64,000 bases of DNA from Afipia sp. 1NLS2 (GTDB taxonomy: Bacteria; Pseudomonadota; Alphaproteobacteria; Rhizobiales; Xanthobacteraceae): positions 1,336,001-1,400,000 of the forward strand of contig NZ_ADVZ01000001.1 of the NCBI RefSeq assembly GCF_000178995.1. The letters are read 5' to 3'. Both the position numbers and the translations under genes were made by a program. The notes beneath the pieces are model-generated. The model searched no databases and was not told the DNA's origin. It saw only the letters and a program-made list of their open reading frames with translations. Below, piece after piece: positions 44,614-53,642 of this stretch. Position 1 is the stretch's first letter. Each line of letters starts with the position of its first letter.

Positions 44614-47600
44614 CACGCGGCCTCCCGTTCGCTGATGCGCAGGGCCGGATAGTGGTCGAGGACTTTCGCCAGCACGCCGGCTCCGGCGGCGTCGGTCGGC
44701 ACGAACATGCGCAGCTTCCACGAGATGATCTCGCTGAAGAGGCCGTAGGCGCGCAGGCGGTCCCGCATCGTGTCGGTGAAGCCCGACAGCTCGATGCGGT
44801 GGACGCCCATGACGCGCGCGCGGTGGAGCTGAAGGCCTTCGGCGAGGTCGAGAACGGTGCGGCCCTCGGTCAGCGCCGCGAAGGCCGCATCCGGCGTCAG
44901 GATGGTGGTCCCGGTCACTGACGCGTTCGCCGCCCAGGCCGGCGAGACCCTGCGGCCGATGATGCGCTCGCCCGCATCGGTCTGGAGCCGATAGACGCGG
45001 GTCGACTCGTTCGGCAGGCGCTTCCAGATCGGCAGCAGCAAGCCGGCGACGATATGGATCGTGTTGTCGGCGAACTCGGGGACCTCGGACACTTCACGAT
45101 CCCACGCGGCCGCAAAGGCCTCCCGCTCCGCCGCCTGCCAGTGGCTGTCGTCCATCATCTTCAGCGACGCGTGATGGTGCTCCATCGGCCGGATCAGCCG
45201 AACGCGGCGTTCGATCTCGCCATCGTCGAGCATCAGGCTTGGCGCCGGAATCTGTACGGCGGCGCGGCCCGAGCGCTCGTTGAGCAGCAACGCGGCGCGG
45301 TGGTCGGCGAGATGGTCCAGCGCCTCATCGAGCGTGACGGGGCGATTGCGCCGGCGCTCGGTGATGGTCAGCAGCCGGGTTTCCGCGGTCGTCGCGGGAT
45401 GGGTGTAGATCGTCCGGCGATCGATGACGACGAAGCTTTCGGCCCGCAGCGTCTCCAGGCCGACGTCATAGACACCGCTGGCGATGGCGCCTTCGATCTT
45501 GGCGTTCAGCAACTGCTCGAACGCCGTGAACAGCACGCCCTGCAGCTCGATGGTGAGCGCCAGTAGGCGGTTGAGGAAAGTCGTGATCGGCGGCAACTCG
45601 TCCTTGATGCCGTTGGCGTCCATCAGGTTGAGGCCGGTGGCGGCCTCGAACATCTGGAGCGAACAGCCTTCGATCTTGCCACGCACGAGCAGCATGTAGA
45701 GCTGGCGCAGCGCGTCACGGGCGTAGTGCGATTCCAGATTGTCCTCTGGCCTGAAGAGTCCCTGGCCCCCGGTCTGGCGCTGGCCTCGCGTGATGGCGCC
45801 TAGCGTGTCGAGGCGGCGTGCGATGGTCGAGAGGAAGCGCTTCTCGGCCTTCACGTCGGTGGCGATCGGCCGGAACAGCGGCGGCTGCGCCTGGTTGGTG
45901 CGGTTGGTCCGCCCCAGGCCCTGAATCGCGGCGTCGGCCTTCCAGCCGGGTTCGAGCAGATAGTGGACGCGCAGCCGGCGGTTCCGCGCCGACAGTTCGG
46001 CGTGGTAACTGCGGCCCGTCCCGCCCGCTTCCGAGAACACTAGGATGCGCTTCAGGTCATCCATGAAGGCGGCGGTCTCTGCGAGGTTGGCGGAGGCGGC
46101 GCGGTTCTCGACGACGAGGCGGTCGCCCTTGCGCACGACGCGGCGCGAGCGTCCGGTCACTTCGGCGACGAGGTCCGTGCCGAAGCGCTGGACGATCTGG
46201 TCGAGCGCGCCGGGGACGGGCGGCAGCGAAGCCAGCCGCTCGATCAGCTCATTGCGGCGCGCGACGGCCTCGCGGCTCTCGACGGGCTGGCCGTCCCGGA
46301 AGACGGGCCGCGACGAGAGGTTGCCCTCGCGGTCGGTGAACGGCTCGTAGAGCTGCACCGGGAAGGAATGAGCGAGGTAGTCGAGAACATACTCGCGCGG
46401 CGTGATGTCGACGCGGATGTCGTTCCATTCCTCGGTCGGAATCTCGGCGAGCCGGCGCTCCATCAGCGCTTCGCCGGTTGAGACGATCTGGATCACGGCG
46501 GCATGGCCGTCGGCCAGGTCCTGATCGATCCGGCGGATCAGGGTCGGCGTCTTCATCGAGGTCAGCAGATGGCCGAAGAAGCGCTGCTTGGCGCTCTCGA
46601 AGGCCGAGCGGGCCGCCGACTTCGCCTGCCGGTTCAACGTGCCGGTCTCGCCGGTGACGTTCGCCGCCTGCATCGCGGCATCGAGATGGTTGTGGATGAT
46701 CGCGAACGCCCCGGCATAGGCGTCGTAGATGCGCCGCTGCTCGTCGGTGAGCGCGTGTTCGACCAGCTCGTATTCGACGCCGTCATAGGAGAGCGAACGG
46801 GCGGTGTAGAGCCCGAGCGACCGGAGATCGCGGGCCAACACCTCCATGGCGGCGACACCGCCATCCTCGATCGCCTCGACGAACTCGGCGCGTGTGGCGA
46901 AGGGGAAATCCTCGCCGCCCCAGAGGCCGAGCCGCTGGGCATAGGCGAGGTTGTGGACCGTAGTGGCGCCGGTCGCCGAGACATAGACGACGCGCGCGTC
47001 CGGCAGGGCGTGCTGCAGACGCAAGCCCGCACGGCCCTGCTGCGAGGCCGCAATATCGCCCCGCTCTCCTTTGCCGCCACCGGCGTTCTGCATGGCGTGG
47101 CTCTCGTCGAAAATGATCACTCCGTCGAAGTCGGAGCCCAACCATTCAACGATCTGCCGGACGCGGGAAAGCTTCTCGCCGCGGTCGTCGGACCGCAGCG
47201 TAGCGTAGGTTAAAAATAGGACGCCTTCGGACAGCCGGATCGGCTTGCCCTGCGCGAAGCGCGACAGCGGCGTGATGAGCAGGCGCTCCATGCCGAGGGC
47301 AGACCAATCGCGCTGGGCGTCCTCGAGCAGCTTGTCGGACTTCGAGATCCAGACCGCCTTGCGCCGGCCCTTCAGCCAGTTGTCCAGGATGATGCCGGCC
47401 GACTGGCGGCCCTTGCCGGCGCCGGTGCCGTCGCCGAGCATGAAGCCCCGGCGAAAGCGAACGGCGCTCGGCGCATCGTCATGGGCGGCGGTGACGAGAT
47501 CGAAGGTCTCGTCCACGGTCCACGCGCCGGCGAGATAATCGCCATGCGCCTCGCCGGCATAGATCACCGTCTCGAGCTGGGCGTCGGACAGGAGCGCACC

Positions 47601-48947
47601 GCCGACGAGCTTGATCGGCAGGCATGGCCGATAGCTCGGCTTCGGCGGCGCCACCGAGGCCATCGCCGCCGATTGCACCAGTTTGGTGGGATGGACCTGG
47701 GCGCCTGGAATGCGGATCGATTGGAGGCGGTATTCCTCGTAGATCGCATCGCTGAGACGCGCGCCCTCGGGCGGCGCCCAGTCGATCGTCTCATAGCCGA
47801 GATCGACCGCCTCCGGGTCGGCGACAGAGGGCCTAGCGGTTTGCGCGGCAGCCGCGCGGGCAAGATAGCCGCGCACCGTCCGCGGTGCGGCGACAGCCGA
47901 CATGGGAATTGCGAGGCTTGGCGCGAGAGCCAGACGCGCCGGAACATGCTCCGCAATCCAACCCAGCAAGGTCGTGACGTCGGGCGCAATGCCCCGCGAT
48001 TCCGGCAGCGCGGCCGGGTTCTCGGTGGGCGCTTTGTCGATGACGATCAGCCGCGTGTCGATCGTGGTGCCGTGCTTGGCGTAGACTGCACCGTCGATCG
48101 CGGCCGTGAACACGATGCGGCCGCGCGCCTGCAGCCGGACGAAGGCGTCACGCCAGGCTGGGGTGTCCGGCCCGAAGTTCGCGCCGGTGATCGCCACCAG
48201 CCGCCCGCCGTCGGCGAGGCGCGCGAGCGCCGAAGCGATGTGGCGATAGGTGGTGTCGGCCATGCGGCCGGCGACGTTCGCCATCGCCGAGAAGGGCGGG
48301 TTCATCAACACGACGCTCGGAACGGCGGCCGGATCGAGATGGTCGTCGATCCGCGCGGCATCGAAGCGCGTGACGGGAATGGCCGGAAAGAGGGAAGTGA
48401 GCAGCGCCGACCGGGTCTCGGCCAGCTCGTTCAGCACGAGCGCGCCGCCGGCGATCTCGGCCAGGATGGCGAGGAGGCCGGTTCCTGCCGAAGGCTCCAA
48501 CACGCGGTCCGCAGCCCCGACGGCGGCCGCGGTTAGGGCCGCGAAGCCGAGCGGGGTCGGCGTAGAGAATTGCTGGAAGGCCTCGCTCTCGGCGGAGCGG
48601 CGGGTGTGGGTCGGGAGAAGGCTAGCAATCTTGATCAAGGCGGAAAGCCGGGAAGCCTGAGAGTCGGCTTTGCGGAACAGCGCCTTTCCGTATTTGTGGA
48701 GGAAGAGGACGGTCGCCGCCTCGCAGGCGTCATAGGCCGTCTTCCAGTCCCATGCGCCGGAGGCGTCGGAGGCGCCGAAAGCCGCTTCCATGGCGGTGCG
48801 CAGGATCGCGGCATCGACGCGCTGGCCGCGCTCGAGATGTGGGAGGAGGTGCTGGGCGGCGGCGATGATCGCGCCGGGGGCATCGAGGCGATGGCCGGGC
48901 GACGGCTGCGCGGCCTGGTCGGCCGCGATCTGAGAAAGGTCGTTCAT
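44613..48947 (-). CDS. strawberry-notch-type methylase-helicase fusion
   Basis: A 1,444-residue protein. The N-terminal third is a class I SAM methyltransferase (VLEPSAGTGLLAILAEI, and NPPF near residue 216). The middle is a strawberry-notch-type superfamily 2 helicase (LGDGTGAGKGRQSAG near 503, IIFDESHAMQNAGGG near 606, and VYVSATGATTVHN). The rest is the C-terminal helicase domain with GLGRTNRTNQAQPP. These giant proteins are hallmark genes of large conjugative elements and may modify or protect element DNA, as an anti-restriction device. The ATG at 48947 is preferred over the upstream frame. Backbone gene; function inferred. Confidence 0.85.
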   Translation of the reverse strand: MNDLSQIAADQAAQPSPGHRLDAPGAIIAAAQHLLPHLERGQRVDAAILRTAMEAAFGASDASGAWDWKTAYDACEAATVLFLHKYGKALFRKADSQASRLSALIKIASLLPTHTRRSAESEAFQQFSTPTPLGFAALTAAAVGAADRVLEPSAGTGLLAILAEIAGGALVLNELAETRSALLTSLFPAIPVTRFDAARIDDHLDPAAVPSVVLMNPPFSAMANVAGRMADTTYRHIASALARLADGGRLVAITGANFGPDTPAWRDAFVRLQARGRIVFTAAIDGAVYAKHGTTIDTRLIVIDKAPTENPAALPESRGIAPDVTTLLGWIAEHVPARLALAPSLAIPMSAVAAPRTVRGYLARAAAAQTARPSVADPEAVDLGYETIDWAPPEGARLSDAIYEEYRLQSIRIPGAQVHPTKLVQSAAMASVAPPKPSYRPCLPIKLVGGALLSDAQLETVIYAGEAHGDYLAGAWTVDETFDLVTAAHDDAPSAVRFRRGFMLGDGTGAGKGRQSAGIILDNWLKGRRKAVWISKSDKLLEDAQRDWSALGMERLLITPLSRFAQGKPIRLSEGVLFLTYATLRSDDRGEKLSRVRQIVEWLGSDFDGVIIFDESHAMQNAGGGKGERGDIAASQQGRAGLRLQHALPDARVVYVSATGATTVHNLAYAQRLGLWGGEDFPFATRAEFVEAIEDGGVAAMEVLARDLRSLGLYTARSLSYDGVEYELVEHALTDEQRRIYDAYAGAFAIIHNHLDAAMQAANVTGETGTLNRQAKSAARSAFESAKQRFFGHLLTSMKTPTLIRRIDQDLADGHAAVIQIVSTGEALMERRLAEIPTEEWNDIRVDITPREYVLDYLAHSFPVQLYEPFTDREGNLSSRPVFRDGQPVESREAVARRNELIERLASLPPVPGALDQIVQRFGTDLVAEVTGRSRRVVRKGDRLVVENRAASANLAETAAFMDDLKRILVFSEAGGTGRSYHAELSARNRRLRVHYLLEPGWKADAAIQGLGRTNRTNQAQPPLFRPIATDVKAEKRFLSTIARRLDTLGAITRGQRQTGGQGLFRPEDNLESHYARDALRQLYMLLVRGKIEGCSLQMFEAATGLNLMDANGIKDELPPITTFLNRLLALTIELQGVLFTAFEQLLNAKIEGAIASGVYDVGLETLRAESFVVIDRRTIYTHPATTAETRLLTITERRRNRPVTLDEALDHLADHRAALLLNERSGRAAVQIPAPSLMLDDGEIERRVRLIRPMEHHHASLKMMDDSHWQAAEREAFAAAWDREVSEVPEFADNTIHIVAGLLLPIWKRLPNESTRVYRLQTDAGERIIGRRVSPAWAANASVTGTTILTPDAAFAALTEGRTVLDLAEGLQLHRARVMGVHRIELSGFTDTMRDRLRAYGLFSEIISWKLRMFVPTDAAGAGVLAKVLDHYPALRISEREAA

Positions 48948-49114
48948 GAAGGGAGCCTCGGGAGAGCGGGAATGGGCGAGCCGGCCGGCGCTCTCTCTTG
49001 GACCGCACCGGCTCAAACCCGTTCCGGCCGCCCTCTTCCTCTCAGCGTCGCGGCCGTGGCCGGCATAAGAAAAGGCGCCCCACCGGGTGGCGGGGCGCCG
49101 AGCTATGGCGATCA

Positions 49115-49606
49115 TCAGTAGCCGAAGGCCCAGGACGGCCAGGCCTGGCCGTCGTCCGCGGCGGCGATCGCTTCGGCGAGGTAGCCAGCGTCGCCTTCAA
49201 CGACAGTAGGATCGGAGATCGGCGTTTCATCGATGACGGTGACGCGCGAGACCAGCCCGTCCTCGACCTCGACGTGGACTGGAACGCGGTAGGCGAAGAC
49301 GACGCGGCGGGGGTGCATCTCCTTATCGGCGCGAGAGGGCGCGTCGTCCGGATGGATGTGATCGTTGTCGAACGCGATATCCTCGACCACAGGTTCGCGG
49401 CCGTCCGGGTTGACCCGGTCGATAAAGGCGATGACGCCCTCGCGTCGCTCGTCAAACTCGACATGTTCGGGGTGTGTGGTCAACGTCATGGCCGTCGTTG
49501 CAGCGATCTTGGCTTTCTCGATCGCTTCGGCGTCGGCATCCGCCTCGACCGTAACGCTGTCGTAGGCGCGCAGCCAGAAGCCGATCTTCACGACATACTC
49601 GGTCAT
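49115..49606 (-). CDS. conserved hypothetical protein of the element backbone
   Basis: A 163-residue acidic protein (YVVKIGFWLRAYDSVTVEADA, IAFIDRVNPDGREPVVED, VVFAYRVPVHVEVEDGLVSRV), beta-rich, with no membrane or signal sequence. It overlaps the next upstream gene by 4 bases. Found as a pair with it in related elements; function unknown. Confidence 0.72.
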   Translation of the reverse strand: MTEYVVKIGFWLRAYDSVTVEADADAEAIEKAKIAATTAMTLTTHPEHVEFDERREGVIAFIDRVNPDGREPVVEDIAFDNDHIHPDDAPSRADKEMHPRRVVFAYRVPVHVEVEDGLVSRVTVIDETPISDPTVVEGDAGYLAEAIAAADDGQAWPSWAFGY

Positions 49607-50019
49607 GATGCGCCTCCTGCCGCTTGGGGATCAGATTCGTCCGCAAGAATTGCCTCGCCTTTGGCGATTGCCGCGTCCAGGCGCTGACGCCAGAACGGAC
49701 CGTCGGCCGGTTCCGCGTCCGGCGCGTGCGCGAAGACGTTGAGCAGGCCGAGCAGCACCTCGAAGTGGTCGGCTTTGCGCTGGACCTGTTCGCCGAACTG
49801 CGACGGGATGATGAGCGCCCTGCCGCGATAGGCTGCGTCGCGCCCGTCCCAGACGCCGGTGACATAGGTGGCGCCGGAGGTCTCGACGTCGGATTTCTCG
49901 TCGTCCCAGCCCTTGTCGGCGATAGCGAGCGCACAGGCGGCGTCGAGGGTTTCCGCCTCATAGCTACGCTGCCGGTAGACCGGCAGGCGGTAGGTCGTTT
50001 CAATGGTGAATATGGACAT
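49603..50019 (-). CDS. conserved hypothetical protein paired with the preceding gene
   Basis: A 138-residue protein: FTIETTYRLPVYRQRSYEAETLDAAC, DDEKSDVETSGATYVTGVWDG, then a helical end. Both this and its neighbour begin with a similar 'beta strand, then EA.TLDAA / EADADAEA' region, suggesting a common fold. GGAGG precedes the ATG. Function unknown. Confidence 0.72.
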   Translation of the reverse strand: MSIFTIETTYRLPVYRQRSYEAETLDAACALAIADKGWDDEKSDVETSGATYVTGVWDGRDAAYRGRALIIPSQFGEQVQRKADHFEVLLGLLNVFAHAPDAEPADGPFWRQRLDAAIAKGEAILADESDPQAAGGAS

Positions 50020-50122
50020 GCGGCCCTCCTGAAATGCAACGAGCCCGGCGCGAAGGCCGGGCTGTCGGGTCGGTTGAAAGGGGAAAAGGGCGCGGGACGG
50101 CCGAAGCCGCCCCGCACGCAGG

Positions 50123-52249
50123 CTATTCGGCCGCGATCACCTGCGGCGCCTCCGCCTCCTCATCGTCGCCGGCGAGGAATTCGGGCAGCGCCTCGCCGCC
50201 GTCCTCGGCTGCGGTGGCTTCGACGGGCGCGTCGTCCGCGGCGGCGATCCGCAGCGGCTCCGGCAGCCAGCCGGTGTCGGCCAGGAGTCGTTCGGCCTCC
50301 TTGGCCATGTCGTCCTTCTTCAGGTGGTCGATGAGCTGCGCTGCCCGTTCGCCGGCGCCCTCCTGCACCGCCTCGAGGATGCGGCGCTTGGGCACCCGGC
50401 CGAGATAGTTCTCGACGGTCGGACGCCAGCCGGCCTGCACCATGTCGAGATCGACGGCCTGGGCTAGGCGATCGGCCTCGGCGATCCGCTGTTCGACGGT
50501 GTGGGACGAAACCCCGGCGCCATAGCGGTCGCCCTTCTCGTAAAGCGCATTGATGCCGAAGGAGGCGCAATGGGCGAAGAGCGTCGCCTGCTCGTCGCCG
50601 GTGAGGGTCGTGAGCCAGTCCCAGAGATCGGCCTTGTCCTTGGGCATGCGCTCTTCCCAAGCCTTGTGGCGCACGTCGATCGCCTTGGCTGCGGGCGTGT
50701 CCTTCAGCCCCGGGGCCTGCACCGGGAAGCTGGCGCTGCGCACCGACACCTCCATCGCCGTCCCGTAGGAGAAGTAACGGGAGAAGACGTCGAGGCAGAA
50801 CTTGTGCAGCACGGCTTGGAACGCGACGGCGGGCGTGGACGCCAGCTTGTCGCGCAGCGCGAGCGTCCGCTCCGCGGTCAGCTCGGTCACGAGGCGGTCG
50901 GGGAGCGGCTTCAGGTCCTCGTCGTCCTCATCCTCCGGTCCGGCGATCTGTCCGCCGATGGTGATGACGGCGCGCTGAACCACGGGCGCGTCGGGATCGA
51001 CGCCGTGCGCCCGAGCCGTTGCGGGATCGGTCTCGCCATCCTGCTCCGGGTCGCCAGCGGGAGCCTCGTCCTGCGGCCGGACGTAGCCACGGTCGACCGA
51101 CAGCGCACCTTCGGCATCGATGCTGACGAAGACGCCGGCGCGGGCGATGTCGGCCGGATCATAGGTGACGGGCCGATCGTCGAAGGCGGCGAGTGCCGCC
51201 TCGATCTCGCCGAGGCGTTCGTCCACTTCGTCCGGCAGCTCGTCGGCGCCGTCATACTCCTCCTCCAGTTTGGTGTATTCGGCTTTCAGCGCGTCGATCG
51301 TCGCCTGCTCCTCGCTGGTGAGATCGATGGTGACGCCCTCCAGTTCGCGCAGGCCGTGGGTGTGCCCGTAGGGAAAGTCGATGGCGACCTCGATCCACTT
51401 CCAGCCCTCGGCGGCGATCGTCTCCGCCTCGGTCTTCTGCTTCTCGGCGACCAGGCCGTCCAGCAGCGCGATGTCTTCGAGCCAGCCGCCGTCATCGGAC
51501 TGGAACAGGTCGCGCAGCACCACGCCGCCCGCGGCCTCATAGGCGTCGAGACCGACGAACACCGCTCGCCGGTCGGAGGCGCGCACCGTCTTCTCCGTCA
51601 GCATGCGGCGGATCTGATAGGGCTCCTTCTGCCAGGAGCCGGAGACCGCCTGCCAGACCTGTTCCTGGCGGGCATGGTCGGCCGTGACGGTGAAGGCGAT
51701 GAGCTGCTCGAGCGACATGCCGTCCTCGGCATAGATGTCGAGCAGGGTCGGCGCGACCGACGCCAGGCGCAGGCGCTGCTTCACGACGTTCACACCGACA
51801 AAGAACGTCGCGGCGATGTCCTCCTCGGAACGCCCCTTCTCGCGCAGAGTAAGGAAGGCGCGGAACTGGTCGAGCGGATGCAGCGGCGCACGCTGGATGT
51901 TCTCGGCCAGCGAGTCGTCCTCGCCAAGAATGTCGGTCGCGGGATCGCGGACCACGCACGGAACCGGCGCGGTCTTGGCGAGACGCTTCTGCTTCACCAG
52001 CAACTCGAGCGCGCGGTAGCGCCGGCCGCCGGCCGGGATCTCGAACATGCCGGTCTCGGCGCCCTCGGCGTCGAGGACCGGCCGGACGTTCAAGCTCTGG
52101 AGCAGCGTGCGCCGGCCGATGTCTTGGGCCAGCTCCTCGATCGAGACGCCAGCCTTCACGCGTCTGACGTTCGACTGGGACAAAACGAGCTTGTTGAAGG
52201 GGATGTCGCGCGAGGACGATAGGGTGATCTTCTGAACTGCAGTAGCCAT
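50123..52249 (-). CDS. parB: large ParB/Srx-family protein
   Basis: A 708-residue ParB-like protein. N-terminal ParB/Srx domain: IPFNKLVLSQSNVRRVKAGV, LAQDIGRRTLLQSLNVRPVL, EIPAGGRRYRALELLV, SLAENIQRAPLHPLDQFRAF. Then an HTH region (SEEDIAATFFVGVNVVKQRL) and a long, acidic, helical C-terminal half (YTKLEEEYDGADELPDEVDE). Much longer than chromosomal ParB; such forms are typical of this element type and may regulate or partition it. The ATG at 52249 is chosen from the family start. Confidence 0.87.
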   Translation of the reverse strand: MATAVQKITLSSSRDIPFNKLVLSQSNVRRVKAGVSIEELAQDIGRRTLLQSLNVRPVLDAEGAETGMFEIPAGGRRYRALELLVKQKRLAKTAPVPCVVRDPATDILGEDDSLAENIQRAPLHPLDQFRAFLTLREKGRSEEDIAATFFVGVNVVKQRLRLASVAPTLLDIYAEDGMSLEQLIAFTVTADHARQEQVWQAVSGSWQKEPYQIRRMLTEKTVRASDRRAVFVGLDAYEAAGGVVLRDLFQSDDGGWLEDIALLDGLVAEKQKTEAETIAAEGWKWIEVAIDFPYGHTHGLRELEGVTIDLTSEEQATIDALKAEYTKLEEEYDGADELPDEVDERLGEIEAALAAFDDRPVTYDPADIARAGVFVSIDAEGALSVDRGYVRPQDEAPAGDPEQDGETDPATARAHGVDPDAPVVQRAVITIGGQIAGPEDEDDEDLKPLPDRLVTELTAERTLALRDKLASTPAVAFQAVLHKFCLDVFSRYFSYGTAMEVSVRSASFPVQAPGLKDTPAAKAIDVRHKAWEERMPKDKADLWDWLTTLTGDEQATLFAHCASFGINALYEKGDRYGAGVSSHTVEQRIAEADRLAQAVDLDMVQAGWRPTVENYLGRVPKRRILEAVQEGAGERAAQLIDHLKKDDMAKEAERLLADTGWLPEPLRIAAADDAPVEATAAEDGGEALPEFLAGDDEEAEAPQVIAAE

Positions 52250-52449
52250 GGGAGTAGTCTCCGCGGCGGGCGGCCAAGAGACTCTCTCTCGACCTCCAAC
52301 CCGCCGCGAAAACCGGCGCAGCCCTCTTCCTCTCGGAGGACTGCGCCGCAAAGCCGACGAACCAGAAAGACACGAAGCCGGAAGTCCGCATTGCCGCTTT
52401 TCCGGGTTTCAGGTCGAGCATCAAGCCGCCTCCTCCGCCGGTGCAGCGG

Positions 52450-53380
52450 CTAGGCCGCCCGACTTTCAGCGTCGGGCAAGAAGCCGAGAAGCCAGTCGGC
52501 GGCTTTGCTGGCCTGGGAGGCGGCGCGGACGACAGCGCGGTTGTCCTCCCGCAGCACTTCGAGCCAGGAGCCAATGTAATCGGCGTGCCGGACGGTTGGA
52601 ACGATGCCGAGCGAAGCACAGCAGAAGGCGGCGTTCATCTCCGCCACCAGCTCCTCGAACGCATACTTCCTGCTGCCGAACGCGCCGCCGAGATCGCGGC
52701 CGAGACGGGAGGGATGGCCGCTGGCGTGCCCCCAGCTCGTGCAGGGCCGTGCGGTGCCAGTTGATCGGCTCGAAATAGGCCTGCGGCGGCGGGACCATGA
52801 CGTAGTCCGGGCCCGGCGCGTAGAAGGCGCGGTTGCCGCCGATGCGGAGATCAACGCCGGTCGCCCGGATCAGCGCCTCGACCCTGGGCTCTATCAGGCC
52901 CGGTGGCGGCGGTGGCGCAACGGCCGCAACCTCGGCTGGGAGATTCTCGCACTGGGCGGCGTTGAAGACGGTGAACCGCTTCAGGAACGGGATCGCGGCG
53001 GCTTCTTCGCCGGTCTCTCGGGCGCGTCGCTTCTCGTCGTCCGGCACGAAGCGGTCGGCATAAACGACGGTGGTGCCGTGCTCGCCCTTGCGCACATTGC
53101 CGCCAAGCGAGAGCGCTTGGCGAAAGGTAAGCCAGCTCTGGGCGGGGAAACCGTGCTCGATCACGGCGCCCCAGAGGATCAGGACGTTGATCCCCGAATA
53201 CTGCCGGCCGGTCGCGGCGTTCTTCGGCATGGCGAGCGGCGCCTTCGCCGCGGCCGTCCCCCAGGGCTGGACCCAGGGCACGCGGCCGGCCTCCAGCTCG
53301 GCGATGATCTTGCCGGTGATTTCGTCATAGAGGCTCGCCCGGTCGTGGCCGGGGCGAGCCGAAGCGGTCTTGCTGGACAT
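52450..53380 (-). pseudogene. ardC: ArdC-like antirestriction protein, single-base frameshift
   Basis: An ArdC-type protein that shields entering DNA from restriction. The first frame (from ATG 53380) has the ssDNA-binding N-terminal domain (LYDEITGKIIAELEAGRVPW, SGINVLILWGAVIEHGF, SWLTFRQALSLGGNVRKGE) and ends at the zinc metalloprotease-like motif, reading HELGARQ. The other frame gives the expected HASGHPSRLGRDLGGAFGS and EELVAEMNAAFCCASLGI to 52450. The switch is in the C5 run 52729-52733 (plus strand); removing one base rebuilds the HELGH motif and a 309-residue protein of normal length. Sequence error or recent decay. Confidence 0.87.
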
Positions 53381-53472
53381 CGCGGGTCTCCGCGACGGGC
53401 GCCGGAGGCCTCTCCTCCAGCCCTCAACCCGTCACGGCGAATCCGGTCCGCGCTCTCACTCTAGGGGGCGTT

Positions 53473-53540
53473 GCGGGGATCTCCCCGCAGAAGGGGGTGC
53501 GTCGGCGACCGCGGCGCCGACCAGGGGGAAGGCTTTCCCC
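53473..53540. other. three tandem hairpins upstream of the defence operon
   Basis: GCGGGGA-TC-TCCCCGC (53473-53488), GTCGGCG...CGCCGAC (53501-53521, 7-bp arms) and GGGGAA-GGCT-TTCCCC (53525-53540). They separate the ardC promoter side from the rightward defence operon and may insulate it as terminators or form a structured leader. Confidence 0.5.
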
Positions 53541-53548
53541 TCTAGAGC

Positions 53549-53637
53549 TTCCAGATCGCGGTTCCGAAACTTCCAATCAGCGGACCATTGACTCCCAATC
53601 AGCCGGAACCGATAGTTCCAATCTTCCGGATTCGGAG
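53549..53637 (+). repeat. four 22-bp direct repeats before the defence operon
   Basis: Units begin with TTCCAGATC, TTCCAATC, TCCCAATC and TTCCAATC at 53549, 53571, 53593 and 53616, spaced 22, 22 and 23 bases (about two helical turns), each followed by a GCGG/CCGG core. The third unit contains the palindrome GGAAC-CGATA-GTTCC (53605-53619). The array ends 6 bases before the ATG at 53643, so a protein bound there would control the operon. Confidence 0.6.
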
Positions 53638-53642
53638 ATGGC

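Noticed and set aside
43468-44652. 394-codon plus-strand frame opposite the Toprim gene
   Set aside because: Antisense shadow; the minus strand has a clear Toprim protein.
50501-52222. 573-codon plus-strand frame opposite parB
   Set aside because: Antisense shadow with biased composition; ParB is unmistakable on the minus strand.
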